Source: Limnohabitans radicicola
GTDB taxonomy: Bacteria > Pseudomonadota > Gammaproteobacteria > Burkholderiales > Burkholderiaceae_C
Direction of reading: 5' to 3'
Length of the DNA: 64,000 bases
Assembly (NCBI RefSeq): GCF_014837235.1
Contig: NZ_JACYFT010000002.1
Location: forward strand, 930,001 to 994,000
The translations under genes and the position numbers were made by a program. A model generated the notes under the pieces. That model ran no database searches, was not told the DNA's origin, and was given only the letters and a program-made list of their open reading frames with translations. Shown piece by piece: positions 43,024 through 51,379 of this stretch. Numbering within the stretch: the stretch's first letter is position 1; each line of letters opens with the position of its first letter.

Positions 43024-43857
43024 TCAGTTTTCTTTTGTATTCAATTCACTATTGATCAATTCATCCAGGTGATCGATGTAATCAGAGGTATCAAACTCAA
43101 TGTTTGTTAGTTCTGGCGGCAAATCAGGATTGATAAATTTCTCATAAATCGAGGGGTGTGAATTTGCATCTCTTCTCATCTCCCTCATTAAAGATCGCCA
43201 TTGTCGTTTTCGCTCGCGATCTTCAAGAGTATGTCCAACATTTGAAGTATTGGCTTCGACCATACGCATTATGTGCCGCTCATCTTTGTATATTTGATTG
43301 GCAATTATTTCGACAGCATCTGCATATGATTTACCGCCGTCACGTAAATCCCAATACATTTGAGCAACCTCCATACTCATTTCCTCAACATCGTCGCTTT
43401 TTGGGCGCCCTCGCCTCATGTTGGGTAGCGCCCCCTCCAGAAAAGACTTGGCGATGATAAGGTTGACGAGCCGTTGCAGATCAGGATCAATTGGTTGGCC
43501 GTAGATTATTTTTAAGCTGAAATTTTCTAAAACTTCCCACGCAGAGCCATTTTTATTCTCGGCCACTGCTCTCCACATTTTCACAGCCTCTGACGGTCCC
43601 CGTGTCAGTGTGATCTTCTTTCTCTCGAATTTTTCACTACTATGCGATTTCTGCAGATATTCAAGCAAGGTTTGCTTGTCTGATTCCAACATAATGTCAT
43701 TTTTGCTTTTACTCAATCCTGCTGACTGCAATTGTTCTAGAAGAATATTGACCGGCTTTCTCAACTCCTCAGCAAACTCAGCAACCGTCTGAGTCTTTTC
43801 GGAGGTCTCTTTGAAGTGTTGTTGAACAGACTGGATGTAAGCCGAAATTTTTGACAT
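43024..43857 (-). CDS. Protein with IF-2 N-terminal-like domain, unknown function
   Basis: The start is MSKISAYIQSVQQHFK at 43857, behind AGAGGGAATCC. Residues about 22-88 of this 277-aa protein (TVAEFAEELRKPVNILLEQL, then SDKQTLLEYLQKSHSS and RKKITLTRG) closely resemble the N-terminal domain of betaproteobacterial translation factor IF-2, but no GTPase follows. The rest is helical and charged, with RRGRPKSDDVEEM and DRERKRQWRSLMREMRRD. The gene is clearly AT-richer than its neighbours, suggesting recent transfer. It is the first leftward gene of the prophage. The function is unknown; it may touch translation initiation or serve as a regulator. Confidence 0.72.
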   Translation of the reverse strand: MSKISAYIQSVQQHFKETSEKTQTVAEFAEELRKPVNILLEQLQSAGLSKSKNDIMLESDKQTLLEYLQKSHSSEKFERKKITLTRGPSEAVKMWRAVAENKNGSAWEVLENFSLKIIYGQPIDPDLQRLVNLIIAKSFLEGALPNMRRGRPKSDDVEEMSMEVAQMYWDLRDGGKSYADAVEIIANQIYKDERHIMRMVEANTSNVGHTLEDRERKRQWRSLMREMRRDANSHPSIYEKFINPDLPPELTNIEFDTSDYIDHLDELINSELNTKEN

Positions 43858-43994
43858 GGATTCCCTCTTAAGCACGAGCAATACAAAGCAGCCGTGTTGT
43901 GCTCATGCCAGAGGCAAGGATTGGAAATGCAGTTTTTGGCACCAGCGAAACACCACGACCCCGGATGCAAATACCGGCAAGCTGACGCCAGTAG

Positions 43995-44022
43995 TGTGAC
44001 ATCGGAAAGTGGTCGTGTCACA
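43995..44022. promoter_or_regulatory. Operator-like dyad in the divergent intergenic region
   Basis: TGTGACA (43995-44001) and its exact inverse TGTCACA (44016-44022) are separated by 14 bp in the 216-bp gap between the leftward early operon and the rightward Xis-like gene. The spacing puts both half-sites on one DNA face, as expected for a dimeric repressor. No clear CI-type repressor gene was found. Confidence 0.5.
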
Positions 44023-44073
44023 TGCGAGTCGATTCAATCCACACATGAACTCCCGGATTGAAAAGCCTCTGCC

Positions 44074-44373
44074 ATGAACCCGATCATGAATTCACAACAA
44101 GTTGCAGACCTGCTCGGCTGCAGCGTCAAGACCGTCGAGAACCATGCACGGGCTGGCACCCTACCCGGCACCAAGTTCGGCGACGGCTGGGTGTTCGCGT
44201 CCGAACTGGTGATCGAGGCCGTCAAGACCATCAGCCAGCAAGAAGCTGCAGAGCGCGCCCAGCCTCAACGCAAGGCCAAGGGCTTCAAGGTGATGGAGAA
44301 CAACCGGAGCAAACCACCTGGCATGAAGCACCTGTCACAGGAAGCGATCCGACAGATCCTCACCCCGCACTGA
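44074..44373 (+). CDS. Excisionase-like HTH protein
   Basis: The 99-aa product contains an HTH_17 / excisionase domain: MNSQQVADLLGCSVKTVENH, then ARAGTLPGTKFGDGWVFAS. A basic tail ends LSQEAIRQILTPH. Xis proteins of this class sit beside tyrosine integrases and control prophage excision. It is the only rightward gene of the prophage. On the opposite strand its last 39 bp preserve the decayed 3' end of an integrase, so xis and int were once convergent and overlapping. Confidence 0.78.
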   Translation: MNPIMNSQQVADLLGCSVKTVENHARAGTLPGTKFGDGWVFASELVIEAVKTISQQEAAERAQPQRKAKGFKVMENNRSKPPGMKHLSQEAIRQILTPH

Positions 44374-44391
44374 GGTGCAGTTCTAGGTCAT
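44335..44391 (-). pseudogene. Decayed 3' end of a tyrosine integrase
   Basis: Read on the minus strand this segment encodes SVRGEDLSDRFL before a TGA, against SLRGEDLADRFL at the end of the intact integrase at 60867. Upstream residues have decayed: a stop replaces a Leu, and Cys occupies the place of the catalytic Tyr. It overlaps the Xis-like gene on the other strand. Further upstream no integrase sequence can be followed. Confidence 0.65.
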
Positions 44392-44580
44392 GAACGGCAG
44401 CAACCGACCCAAAGCGGTCTTCACGGTGAACCGGCCCCTGACTCAGACGTAGCGTGCTCAGATCATCGGACCCGTGGTGGGTATCAGCCCGCAGACCACA
44501 AACTGACCATTGACGTGGCGAAGCTGTGCCCAGCGGCGGTGACCGGTGCAGAGGGTACTTCTGCCGTTAAAAACGTGCAC

Positions 44581-45297
44581 CTAATTATGTGCACGCCCTT
44601 CGCCTTGTTCCTCGACCGTTTGACCATCGCGGATATGGTAGATCCGCTTGAAGGTCGGAATGATTTTCTCGTCGTGGGTCACGACGATGATGGCAGTCTG
44701 CGCCTGACGGGCCATGTCATTGAGAATGCGCACCACGGCCAGGGCGCGTTCGCTGTCCAGTGGCGCGGTCGGCTCGTCAGCCAAAATCACTGGCGGCTTG
44801 TTGGCCAGCGCCCGGGCAATTGACACCCGTTGCTGTTCACCACCGGATAGCTGCGCGGGTTCGGCTTTGGCACGGTGTGCGACATCCAGAGCATTCAGCA
44901 ATTCAAGTGCACGTTGTCGCGCCTGAACATTGGGCACACCTGCCAGCATGGGCAGCAGGGCGACGTTGTCGGTCACGTCCAGGAACGGGATCAGGTAGGG
45001 CGCCTGAAACACAAAGCCGATCCGGTCACGGCGCAAGGCGCGCAGGTCAGGCGTTTTCCAGCCATCGTCATAAATAACTTCGTCGCCCAGCGTCATGCGA
45101 CCGGACGTGGGCTCAATGATCGCCCCCAGGCATTTGAGCAAAGTGCTTTTGCCGGAACCAGAAGGCCCCACCAACCCGACCACTTCGCCGGGAGCGACTT
45201 GCATGTTGACATTCTTGAGCGCCTCAACCGCCGTGTCGCCATGGCCATAAACCTTGCGCAGATTTTCGATGCGAATGCCACCTGCTTGCTTGATCAT
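44581..45297 (-). CDS. ABC exporter ATPase (LolD/MacB/DevA type)
   Basis: The start is MIKQAGGIRIENLRKVYG at 45297; the longer frame overlaps the permease and is a shadow. The 238-aa protein has Walker A GPSGSGKST, Q-loop FVFQAPYLIPF, signature LSGGEQQR and Walker B ILADEPTAPLD, typical of the MacB/LolD subclass that powers periplasm-to-outside machines. It is the last gene of the MFP-FtsX-ATPase operon and ends 11 bp after the permease starts its last codons. Confidence 0.92.
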   Translation of the reverse strand: MIKQAGGIRIENLRKVYGHGDTAVEALKNVNMQVAPGEVVGLVGPSGSGKSTLLKCLGAIIEPTSGRMTLGDEVIYDDGWKTPDLRALRRDRIGFVFQAPYLIPFLDVTDNVALLPMLAGVPNVQARQRALELLNALDVAHRAKAEPAQLSGGEQQRVSIARALANKPPVILADEPTAPLDSERALAVVRILNDMARQAQTAIIVVTHDEKIIPTFKRIYHIRDGQTVEEQGEGRAHN

Positions 45298-45307
45298 TTC
45301 ATGGTCC

Positions 45308-46510
45308 TCAACTGATGGCTTGTGCAGGATCGACACGCAAGGCAACACGGATCGCCAATGTGCTGGCCAGCGCACAAATGAGCATGGTGGCGCCAAAGCC
45401 AACCACCGCATCCTGCGTGAGCAACAGCACGAACTTGGGGAACACCGGGGCCCAGATCGTCGCGGCCACCTTGCCCACCACAAAGCCGATCACACCCAGG
45501 CCCAGCGCCTGCTGCAAGATCATCGCCGCGATGGTTAGGTTGCGGGTGCCGATCAGTTTGAGCACCGCGATCTCACGGATCTTGCCCAGCGTCATGGTGT
45601 AGATGATGAAGGCCACAATCGCCGCGCTCACCACCGCCAGAATGGCCAAAAACATGCCGATCTGTTTGGCCGAAGTGGCGATCAACTTATCCACCAGGAT
45701 GTTCTCCATATGCGCACGGGTGAAAACGGTCAGGTGCTTCCAACGTTGGATCGGCTCGGCCACACGCTCGGCGCTCCAGCCGTTGGCCACGCGAACCAGC
45801 ACGGCATTGACGTTGCGGCTGCTGGTCTGCAAGTTCTGCACCGCATCGAGCAAACCCGGCACCGCAGGCCGGTTGAAGGCTGGATTGGCGGCTGTGCGCA
45901 CACGGTCGTTCACGATGGCATCGTTGTCCTTGAGGAACTGCGCTTCCTGAGCATCCTTGATCGGGATGAAGACCATCGGGTCACCGCCAGACGACACCAT
46001 GCGGCGTGTCAGGCCCACCACCTCGTAGGTGTGGCGCCGGATTTCCACCCGATCCCCCAGCGAGAGTCCGGTCTTGACGTCAGCCACCGCCTCGTAATGG
46101 CTGCGCGTGAGGTGCCTGCCCGCCAACAAATGGCCAGGTTGCCCGGGCAAGCCAGCGGCACCCGGCTCGATCCCGACCACCATGGCCCGGGCCTCTTTGC
46201 CTCCCACCGTCCTGACTTGCATGGTGAAGTAAGTGATGTTGGCCGCCATGGCCACGCCGGGCATGCCCGCAATGCTGCGCACCACATCGTCCTTGAGACT
46301 GGATGATTCGGCATAAGGCCCCTGCGTGTCCTTTTGAACCACCCAGAGGTCGGCGCCGCTGTTGTTCAACAAGGCTTGGGCATCGTCGACCATGCCGCGA
46401 AACACGCCAGCCATGGTCAATGTCACGCCAATGAGCAAACCCAGCCCCAGCCCGGTGAGCACAAACTTGGCCCAACTGTGCTGAATGTCGCGCGCCGCCA
46501 GGCTAATCAT
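45308..46510 (-). CDS. FtsX/DevC-type ABC exporter permease
   Basis: The 400-aa protein has one N-terminal membrane helix (about 15-37), a MacB-like periplasmic domain (about 40-270), and three C-terminal helices (about 282-310, 325-350 and 365-390, with MTLGKIREIAVLKLIGTR between the first two), the DevC/FtsX layout. It works with the neighbouring MFP and ATPase, probably as a mechanotransmission exporter of lipids, siderophores or drugs. It overlaps the MFP gene by 4 bp. Confidence 0.9.
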   Translation of the reverse strand: MISLAARDIQHSWAKFVLTGLGLGLLIGVTLTMAGVFRGMVDDAQALLNNSGADLWVVQKDTQGPYAESSSLKDDVVRSIAGMPGVAMAANITYFTMQVRTVGGKEARAMVVGIEPGAAGLPGQPGHLLAGRHLTRSHYEAVADVKTGLSLGDRVEIRRHTYEVVGLTRRMVSSGGDPMVFIPIKDAQEAQFLKDNDAIVNDRVRTAANPAFNRPAVPGLLDAVQNLQTSSRNVNAVLVRVANGWSAERVAEPIQRWKHLTVFTRAHMENILVDKLIATSAKQIGMFLAILAVVSAAIVAFIIYTMTLGKIREIAVLKLIGTRNLTIAAMILQQALGLGVIGFVVGKVAATIWAPVFPKFVLLLTQDAVVGFGATMLICALASTLAIRVALRVDPAQAIS

Positions 46511-47700
46511 GGCTGCGCCTTTTTAACCAGAGCGTCCACCACCTTGAAGCGAGCCCCGGTCGACAGCGGCTTGTCGCTGTACACCACCACGGTGTCACCC
46601 GAGGCCAGCCCGCTCAGGGCCTGTACGCGGCCGTCCAGACTGGATACTCCCCACTGCACGGAAACAAAGTCCAACGCGCCGTCTTTCAGACGCCACACGC
46701 CAGTCCGGCCCTGATGCGTCTGCACACTGGCCTGCGGTACCACCAAAGCCTGATCCTCTGGCTGCAACTGGAGCGTGACCTCGGCCATCTCGCCGATCGA
46801 CAGTGATGCCGGCGTTTGATCAAACGTCACTTGTGCGATGCGCTCCTCGGTCACTGCATCGGCCTGCAACTCCACCCGTTCCACCTTGCCGGCCAGCATT
46901 TGCTGCGGATGCGAGCGCAACACAATCTGGGCGGGCAAACCAAGCGCCAACCCCCTCGAGCGGGCCTGGTCCACGCGCAACTTCACCCAAAGGGTGGCGG
47001 GATTGGCCAGCCTGATCACGGCTTGACCAGCCACCACCGTGCTGCCGGCTTCGGCATCGCGGCTGACCACCACCGCATCGGCCGGTGCGATCAATCGGGT
47101 ATTCTGTTTTTGCAGTGCGGCCGCTGCACGCTCGGCCTGCAGGCGTTGGGCGTCCTGGCGGGCCGCCTGCACGTTGGCTTGAGCGGCCTCGTGGGCCGCC
47201 TGCGCAGACAGCAACTCCTGCTCGCGCCCCTCCAGTGCAGACGGGCTGATGAAGTTCTGCCGAGCCAATTCCTTTTGCCGGTTCAGATTGGTGGTGGCCA
47301 GCTCGCGCCGGGCTTTGGCGTCTGCCAGTTGAGCCTGTGCTGCCGTTTGAACGCTGACCGCCTTGGACAGCGCGGCATCTTGCGCCTGCAGGCGTTGGTC
47401 CAGATCCACCGGGTCCATCTCGGCCAGCAACTGTCCGGCCTTGACCGCCTGCCCCACATCGACATGCACGCGCAATACGCGCCCCGCCACCGTGGGGCCC
47501 ATCAGCCAGCTTTGACGCGCTTCTACACTGCCAATGCCAAACACCGAGGGCGTCAGGTTTTCGCTCTTGACGTATGCCACGGTCACTTTGGTCGGGGCAA
47601 GTGGCCCCATGCGAGTCGCCACGAATCCCAGAGCCACGATCACGATCGTTGCAGCCGCTGCGACCACGACCTGTCGCTTGTTAATTTTGGAGAGTGTCAT
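46507..47700 (-). CDS. Membrane fusion protein (DevB/HlyD type)
   Basis: The 397-aa protein has an N-terminal anchor (about 10-28), lipoyl halves (GRVLRVHVDVGQAVKAGQL near 75 and LIAPADAVVVSRDAEAGST near 205), a long coiled-coil hairpin rich in Ala/Gln (about 100-195) and a beta-barrel. It couples the FtsX-type permease to an outer-membrane channel, not encoded here. It lies just downstream of the TetR-type gene and overlaps the permease start. Confidence 0.9.
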   Translation of the reverse strand: MTLSKINKRQVVVAAAATIVIVALGFVATRMGPLAPTKVTVAYVKSENLTPSVFGIGSVEARQSWLMGPTVAGRVLRVHVDVGQAVKAGQLLAEMDPVDLDQRLQAQDAALSKAVSVQTAAQAQLADAKARRELATTNLNRQKELARQNFISPSALEGREQELLSAQAAHEAAQANVQAARQDAQRLQAERAAAALQKQNTRLIAPADAVVVSRDAEAGSTVVAGQAVIRLANPATLWVKLRVDQARSRGLALGLPAQIVLRSHPQQMLAGKVERVELQADAVTEERIAQVTFDQTPASLSIGEMAEVTLQLQPEDQALVVPQASVQTHQGRTGVWRLKDGALDFVSVQWGVSSLDGRVQALSGLASGDTVVVYSDKPLSTGARFKVVDALVKKAQP

Positions 47701-47714
47701 CTGCGCTTCTTTCG

Positions 47715-48335
47715 TCAGGTTTGGGGCGTTGGCAACAGGCCTGCCTCGTAGAGGTTGAACACGGCTTTGCCCTGTCGTGCCAGTCCATGGAGATTGCCCG
47801 TTACCAGAGACTGCATGACCAGACCCTGAACCGCACCCATAAAGAGGACCACTGCCGACGGGAGATCCACATCTTTTGCCAGCAAGCGCTCTTCGCGGGC
47901 CTGGTCCAGAAGTTGGGTCACCAGAGTCCGGTAGTCGGCCATCAGTCGCTGCACCCTGCCTTTGAGCGGTGTGGGCTTGGCATGCTGCAACTCTTGAAAG
48001 ACAAGTCGGGGAACCCCCGGGAACTGCTCAACAAAACCGATGTGGGCCAAGAAGACAGCACGCAGGGCCTGCAAGGCATTGTCCTGCCGTGCTTGTGCTG
48101 CTTGCTCGAGCCGCCCTATCAACGACTGGTGCGTCCAATCAAGAACAGCCAGCCAGATGGCCTCCTTACTTTCAAAATGCTTGAAGACGCCCCCTTGGGT
48201 GATGCCGATGGCCAAGGCCAAATCACCCGTGGTGATTTCGGCTGGGCTGCGCTGAGCGGCCAATCCCAAGGCCGCCTGAACCAGTTCTGCCTGGCGGTCT
48301 TCGGTTTTGAGTCTGATCCGTGTGTTGACAACCAT
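47715..48335 (-). CDS. TetR-family regulator of the MFP-FtsX-ATPase operon
   Basis: The 206-aa protein has an N-terminal TetR HTH (TTGDLALAIGITQGGVFKHF, then ESKEAIWLAVLDW) and a ligand-binding helical core. It is the first gene of the exporter operon, 15 bp before the MFP gene. A 20-bp palindrome just upstream of its start is a likely autoregulatory operator. The ligand is probably a substrate of the exporter. Confidence 0.9.
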   Translation of the reverse strand: MVVNTRIRLKTEDRQAELVQAALGLAAQRSPAEITTGDLALAIGITQGGVFKHFESKEAIWLAVLDWTHQSLIGRLEQAAQARQDNALQALRAVFLAHIGFVEQFPGVPRLVFQELQHAKPTPLKGRVQRLMADYRTLVTQLLDQAREERLLAKDVDLPSAVVLFMGAVQGLVMQSLVTGNLHGLARQGKAVFNLYEAGLLPTPQT

Positions 48336-48340
48336 AAGAT

Positions 48341-48360
48341 AAGTAATTTGTTAATTACTT
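48341..48360. promoter_or_regulatory. TetR-type palindrome AAGTAATT-TGTT-AATTACTT
   Basis: A perfect 8+8 inverted repeat with 4-bp centre starts 6 bp upstream of the tetR ATG. It is AT-rich in an otherwise GC-rich area. It would let the repressor block its own operon. Confidence 0.8.
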
Positions 48361-48489
48361 TATCATGATTTCCAATGCCCTTTGAGTCGGTCGCACCAGT
48401 ATGTTCGGCGCTGGACCTGGCGTACTGATCCGATCGTTGGAAACGAGTGCCAGCGACCGGTGTCGGCTGTAGTGCTGTCATCTGGGCCG

Positions 48490-48639
48490 TCATCTGCCAA
48501 ATGACCGGTATTCACAGCGCCCATCGCCCGAGCCAGCAGCTGTGAATGACGACTCATCCGGGAAGCCCGAAGGCAGGTCTACCCCCAGTTTCTCCTTGAC
48601 CCACTGGGCGCGCTTGGTTGGCGTGAAATTGGTGCACAC
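48490..48639 (-). pseudogene. Truncated SRAP (YedK/HMCES-like) relic
   Basis: On the minus strand a GTG start is followed by Cys2 and NFTPTKRAQWVKEKLGVDLP, then SGFPDES, the conserved N-terminus of SOS-response-associated peptidase/abasic-site proteins, whose Cys2 is the DNA-crosslinking residue. The similarity stops after about 32 residues and the frame ends at 48490, giving 49 codons instead of about 220. It is a gene remnant between the TetR operator and the Bug operon. Confidence 0.6.
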
Positions 48640-48660
48640 AAGGGCAGTTTATCGCTGGCA

Positions 48661-48686
48661 CCAATGAGAACGGCCCCGAAGGGCCG
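48661..48686 (-). terminator. Likely terminator after the Bug/RraA operon
   Basis: CGGCCC-CGAA-GGGCCG (48671-48686) forms a strong hairpin 35 bp past the stop of the Bug gene. The minus-strand tail (TTCTCATT) is only moderately U-rich, so efficiency is uncertain. Confidence 0.5.
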
Positions 48687-48720
48687 CTTAGAAAAAATTG
48701 AAGGCATTGCTGGTCGAGCT

Positions 48721-49698
48721 TTACTCTTTTGGCGCCCCCGAGTCCCGCACAATCGATTCGTAGCGTTTGATTTCCGAGGTCGAAAAGCGACCAAACTCTT
48801 GCGCAGTGCCACCCATGACGATAGCCCCCATTGCAGTGAGTTTTGCGTTGATCTCCGGGTTGCGCAGAATCTTATTGACTTCGGTATTCAACCGGGTCAC
48901 CGCGTCGGCAGGTGCATTCGCCGGCAACATCAAGCCATACCATGCAGACGCGAGCATGGGCGTGCCTGCCTCCTTGAAGGTGGGTACATCGGGTAAAGCT
49001 GGAAGGCGCTTTTCTGAGGCAACAGCCAAGGGTCTCAACAAACCGCTGCGAATGCTGCCCAGTGATCCAGTGTCGATCATCATGTCGATGTGCCCAGCAA
49101 TCAAATCCTGGGCAGCAGGACCACTGCCCTTGTAGGGAACGTGACGAATATCCGCACCCGAAGCGGTTTTGAACTGCGCACCTGCAAGGTGTTGCGATCC
49201 ACCGATGCCGGCGGATCCATAGGTGAATTTACCGGGCTCTTTTTTGGCTGCCGCCACCAGCTCCTTCAAAGAGGTCCATGGTGACTTGGCCGGCACGACC
49301 ATGACATTAGGAATTTCACACAGAGAAACCACTGGCGTGAAGTCGTTGACAGGGTCATAACCCAACTTGGCATACAGGTGCGGAGCCGCTGCGTTGGTAG
49401 AGCTGGTGGCCAGCAAAATGGTGTGTCCGTCCGCTTTTTCCTTAACGAAAAGTTGCGTGCCCAACACACCACCTGCCCCCGCCTTGTTTTCGACCACCAC
49501 GGGCACACCCAATGCCTGTGACAGAGGTTGTGCCAGCATGCGGCCGACTTGGTCAGTCGCACCGCCAACTGGCCAGGGCACCAGGATTTTCACTGGCCTG
49601 CTGTCTTGGGGCCAACCCGCCATGGCCGCGCCAGAGCACATAGCCAAAGCGATCGCTGCCACAGCGCCTCGGCGCATAAGTTTGAAGTGACGCTGCAT
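48721..49698 (-). CDS. Bug-family (TctC-like) solute-binding protein 1
   Basis: The 325-aa protein has a signal peptide (AVAAIALAMCSGAAMAG) and a Bug/TctC fold with RPVKILVPWPVGGATDQVGR, VVVENKAGAGGVLG and the ADIRHVPYKGSGPAAQDL motif. These periplasmic receptors bind carboxylic acids for tripartite (TTT) transporters or for signalling. No TctA/TctB genes are near, typical of orphan Bug proteins in Burkholderiales. It follows rraA1 by 2 bp. Confidence 0.92.
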   Translation of the reverse strand: MQRHFKLMRRGAVAAIALAMCSGAAMAGWPQDSRPVKILVPWPVGGATDQVGRMLAQPLSQALGVPVVVENKAGAGGVLGTQLFVKEKADGHTILLATSSTNAAAPHLYAKLGYDPVNDFTPVVSLCEIPNVMVVPAKSPWTSLKELVAAAKKEPGKFTYGSAGIGGSQHLAGAQFKTASGADIRHVPYKGSGPAAQDLIAGHIDMMIDTGSLGSIRSGLLRPLAVASEKRLPALPDVPTFKEAGTPMLASAWYGLMLPANAPADAVTRLNTEVNKILRNPEINAKLTAMGAIVMGGTAQEFGRFSTSEIKRYESIVRDSGAPKE

Positions 49699-49700
49699 GG

Positions 49701-50372
49701 TCAGATATCTTTCTGTTTGAGAGCCGCATCGACCCAGGCTGACGAGTATGTGCCGTCCAGGATGGACTTGATCGTTTCTTGTTCGTGGGTAACCTTGGCA
49801 TGTGCCAGCGCACCGACATGCACTGCCAGCGCACTGGGCACAGCAATGATGCCATCACCATCGCCGACAATGACGTCCCCTGGATTGACCACCATTCCGC
49901 CGATCGTCACAGATACGTTGATGCTCCCAGGACCCTCTTTGTAGGGGCCGCGCAAACTGATGCCACGCGCCCAGCAAGGAAATTGATGCTGTTCAAACGC
50001 ATCAGCATCACGAATGGCGCCATCCATGACGAACGCCACCGCACCACGCACCCTCGCAGAGGTCATCATGATTTCTCCAACAAGGGCTCGCGTGGTGTCC
50101 CCCTCGCCGTCCACAACAAGCACATCGCCTGCTTCGAGCATGTCAAGGGCTTTGTGGATCAGGAGGTTATCGCCTGAGCGAACGCGCACCGTGAAAGCGT
50201 TTCCGCAGGTGCTCACCAAAGAGCGGTTGACAGGACGCAGCGCGGTGGTACCTACCAATCGGCCGCCCATCACGTCGCCGATGACTGAGGTGGGTAGGCC
50301 GCGCAGGGCCGCAATGGCCGCAGTATTGGCGCTGACGCGAGGCTGGATATGGATGCCGTTCAAAATGCTCAT
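49701..50372 (-). CDS. RraA-like / HMG-aldolase family protein 1
   Basis: The 223-aa protein has RraA-family motifs: TSVIGDVMGG, NLLIHKALDMLEAGDVLVVD, AVAFVMDGAIRD and VNPGDVIVGDGDGIIAVP. Members include 4-hydroxy-4-methyl-2-oxoglutarate aldolases and oxaloacetate decarboxylases; the VMDGAIRD segment contains the conserved Arg-Asp that bind substrate and metal. It probably acts on a keto acid. It lies between two Bug genes. Confidence 0.85.
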   Translation of the reverse strand: MSILNGIHIQPRVSANTAAIAALRGLPTSVIGDVMGGRLVGTTALRPVNRSLVSTCGNAFTVRVRSGDNLLIHKALDMLEAGDVLVVDGEGDTTRALVGEIMMTSARVRGAVAFVMDGAIRDADAFEQHQFPCWARGISLRGPYKEGPGSINVSVTIGGMVVNPGDVIVGDGDGIIAVPSALAVHVGALAHAKVTHEQETIKSILDGTYSSAWVDAALKQKDI

Positions 50373-50375
50373 GCC

Positions 50376-51353
50376 TTAGTCTACCTTCGCGCCAGAACGC
50401 TTCACCACACTCTCCCACAGCGGCAACTCACGCGTGATGAATTTTGAGAACGCCTCGGGTGAGCCGCTGACATCGCTGGAGCCCATTTTTTCGAGTGAGG
50501 CTTGCACTTCCTTGCTGTCAAGGATCTTGTTCAAAGCGACGTTGAGGCGCTGAATCAGTGCAGGCGGCGTTTTTGCTGCCGCGAACACCCCATACCAATT
50601 CTCTGTAATGAAGTCAGGCATGCCCAGTTCTTTCATGGTGGGCACATCGGGCATCACTTTTGAACGTTTGGCACCTGTTGTGGCCAGTACCCGTACACGG
50701 CCAGAGGCCACCTGAGGAGCAATCACAGTGGTTGTCTCGAACGCCATCTGGACTTGTCCGGCGACGACATCCTGCATCGCAGGACCTTGACCCTTGTAGG
50801 GAATGTGGACGATGTCCAAGCCTTTCTCGAGCTTGAGGAGTTCGCCCATCAGGTGCTGAGGACTGCCGCTACCGCCAGATGCGTAACTGAACTTCCCGGG
50901 GCTCTTGCGTGCCAATTCAACCAGCTGATTCAGGTTCGTCGCCGGGATGCCGGCGTTGATGTAGAGGACAAGCGGAACCGAAGCAACAGCACCAACTGGT
51001 GCGAGGCCTTGCACCGGATCCACGCGCAGCTTGTAGAGGTTGCGATTGATCACCACACCCGTGTTATTTCCAAGCAGCAGCGTGCAACCATCCGGGGCCG
51101 AAGTCGCTACAAACTCGGTGCCAATGTTGCTGCTGGCACCAGCCTTGTTTTCCACGATGACAGCAACACCCAACTCGCGTGCCAGTCCCGGCTGAATCAA
51201 GCGCGCCAGGATATCGGTGGTGCCTCCTGGGGGATATGGAGAGATGAACTTGATGGTGGGACAGGGATAGGCCGCCTGCGCAACCGCGCCCAACGACGCG
51301 AATGCCAGCGCGAGGCCAGCCGAAAGTGTTGCCAATTTTCGAAAAGTTTTCAT
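50376..51353 (-). CDS. Bug-family (TctC-like) solute-binding protein 2
   Basis: The start is MKTFRKLATLSAGLAL at 51353; a longer frame upstream has no ribosome site. The 325-aa protein has a signal peptide (LALAFASLGAVAQA) and the Bug signature (FISPYPPGGTTDILAR, VIVENKAGASSNIGTEF, DIVHIPYKGQGPAMQD). It is the same length as the other Bug protein but clearly diverged. It lies 26 bp downstream of rraA2. Confidence 0.92.
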   Translation of the reverse strand: MKTFRKLATLSAGLALAFASLGAVAQAAYPCPTIKFISPYPPGGTTDILARLIQPGLARELGVAVIVENKAGASSNIGTEFVATSAPDGCTLLLGNNTGVVINRNLYKLRVDPVQGLAPVGAVASVPLVLYINAGIPATNLNQLVELARKSPGKFSYASGGSGSPQHLMGELLKLEKGLDIVHIPYKGQGPAMQDVVAGQVQMAFETTTVIAPQVASGRVRVLATTGAKRSKVMPDVPTMKELGMPDFITENWYGVFAAAKTPPALIQRLNVALNKILDSKEVQASLEKMGSSDVSGSPEAFSKFITRELPLWESVVKRSGAKVD

Positions 51354-51379
51354 GGTTTGTCTCTTGGGTATCAATTGCA

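Noticed and set aside
43985..44231. Minus-strand frames opposite the Xis-like gene
   Set aside because: They are antisense to a clear HTH gene and lack start sites; only the integrase 3' relic at 44335-44391 is supported on that strand.
48363..48557. 64-aa minus-strand frame next to the TetR gene
   Set aside because: It overlaps the SRAP relic in another frame and shows no protein-like pattern.
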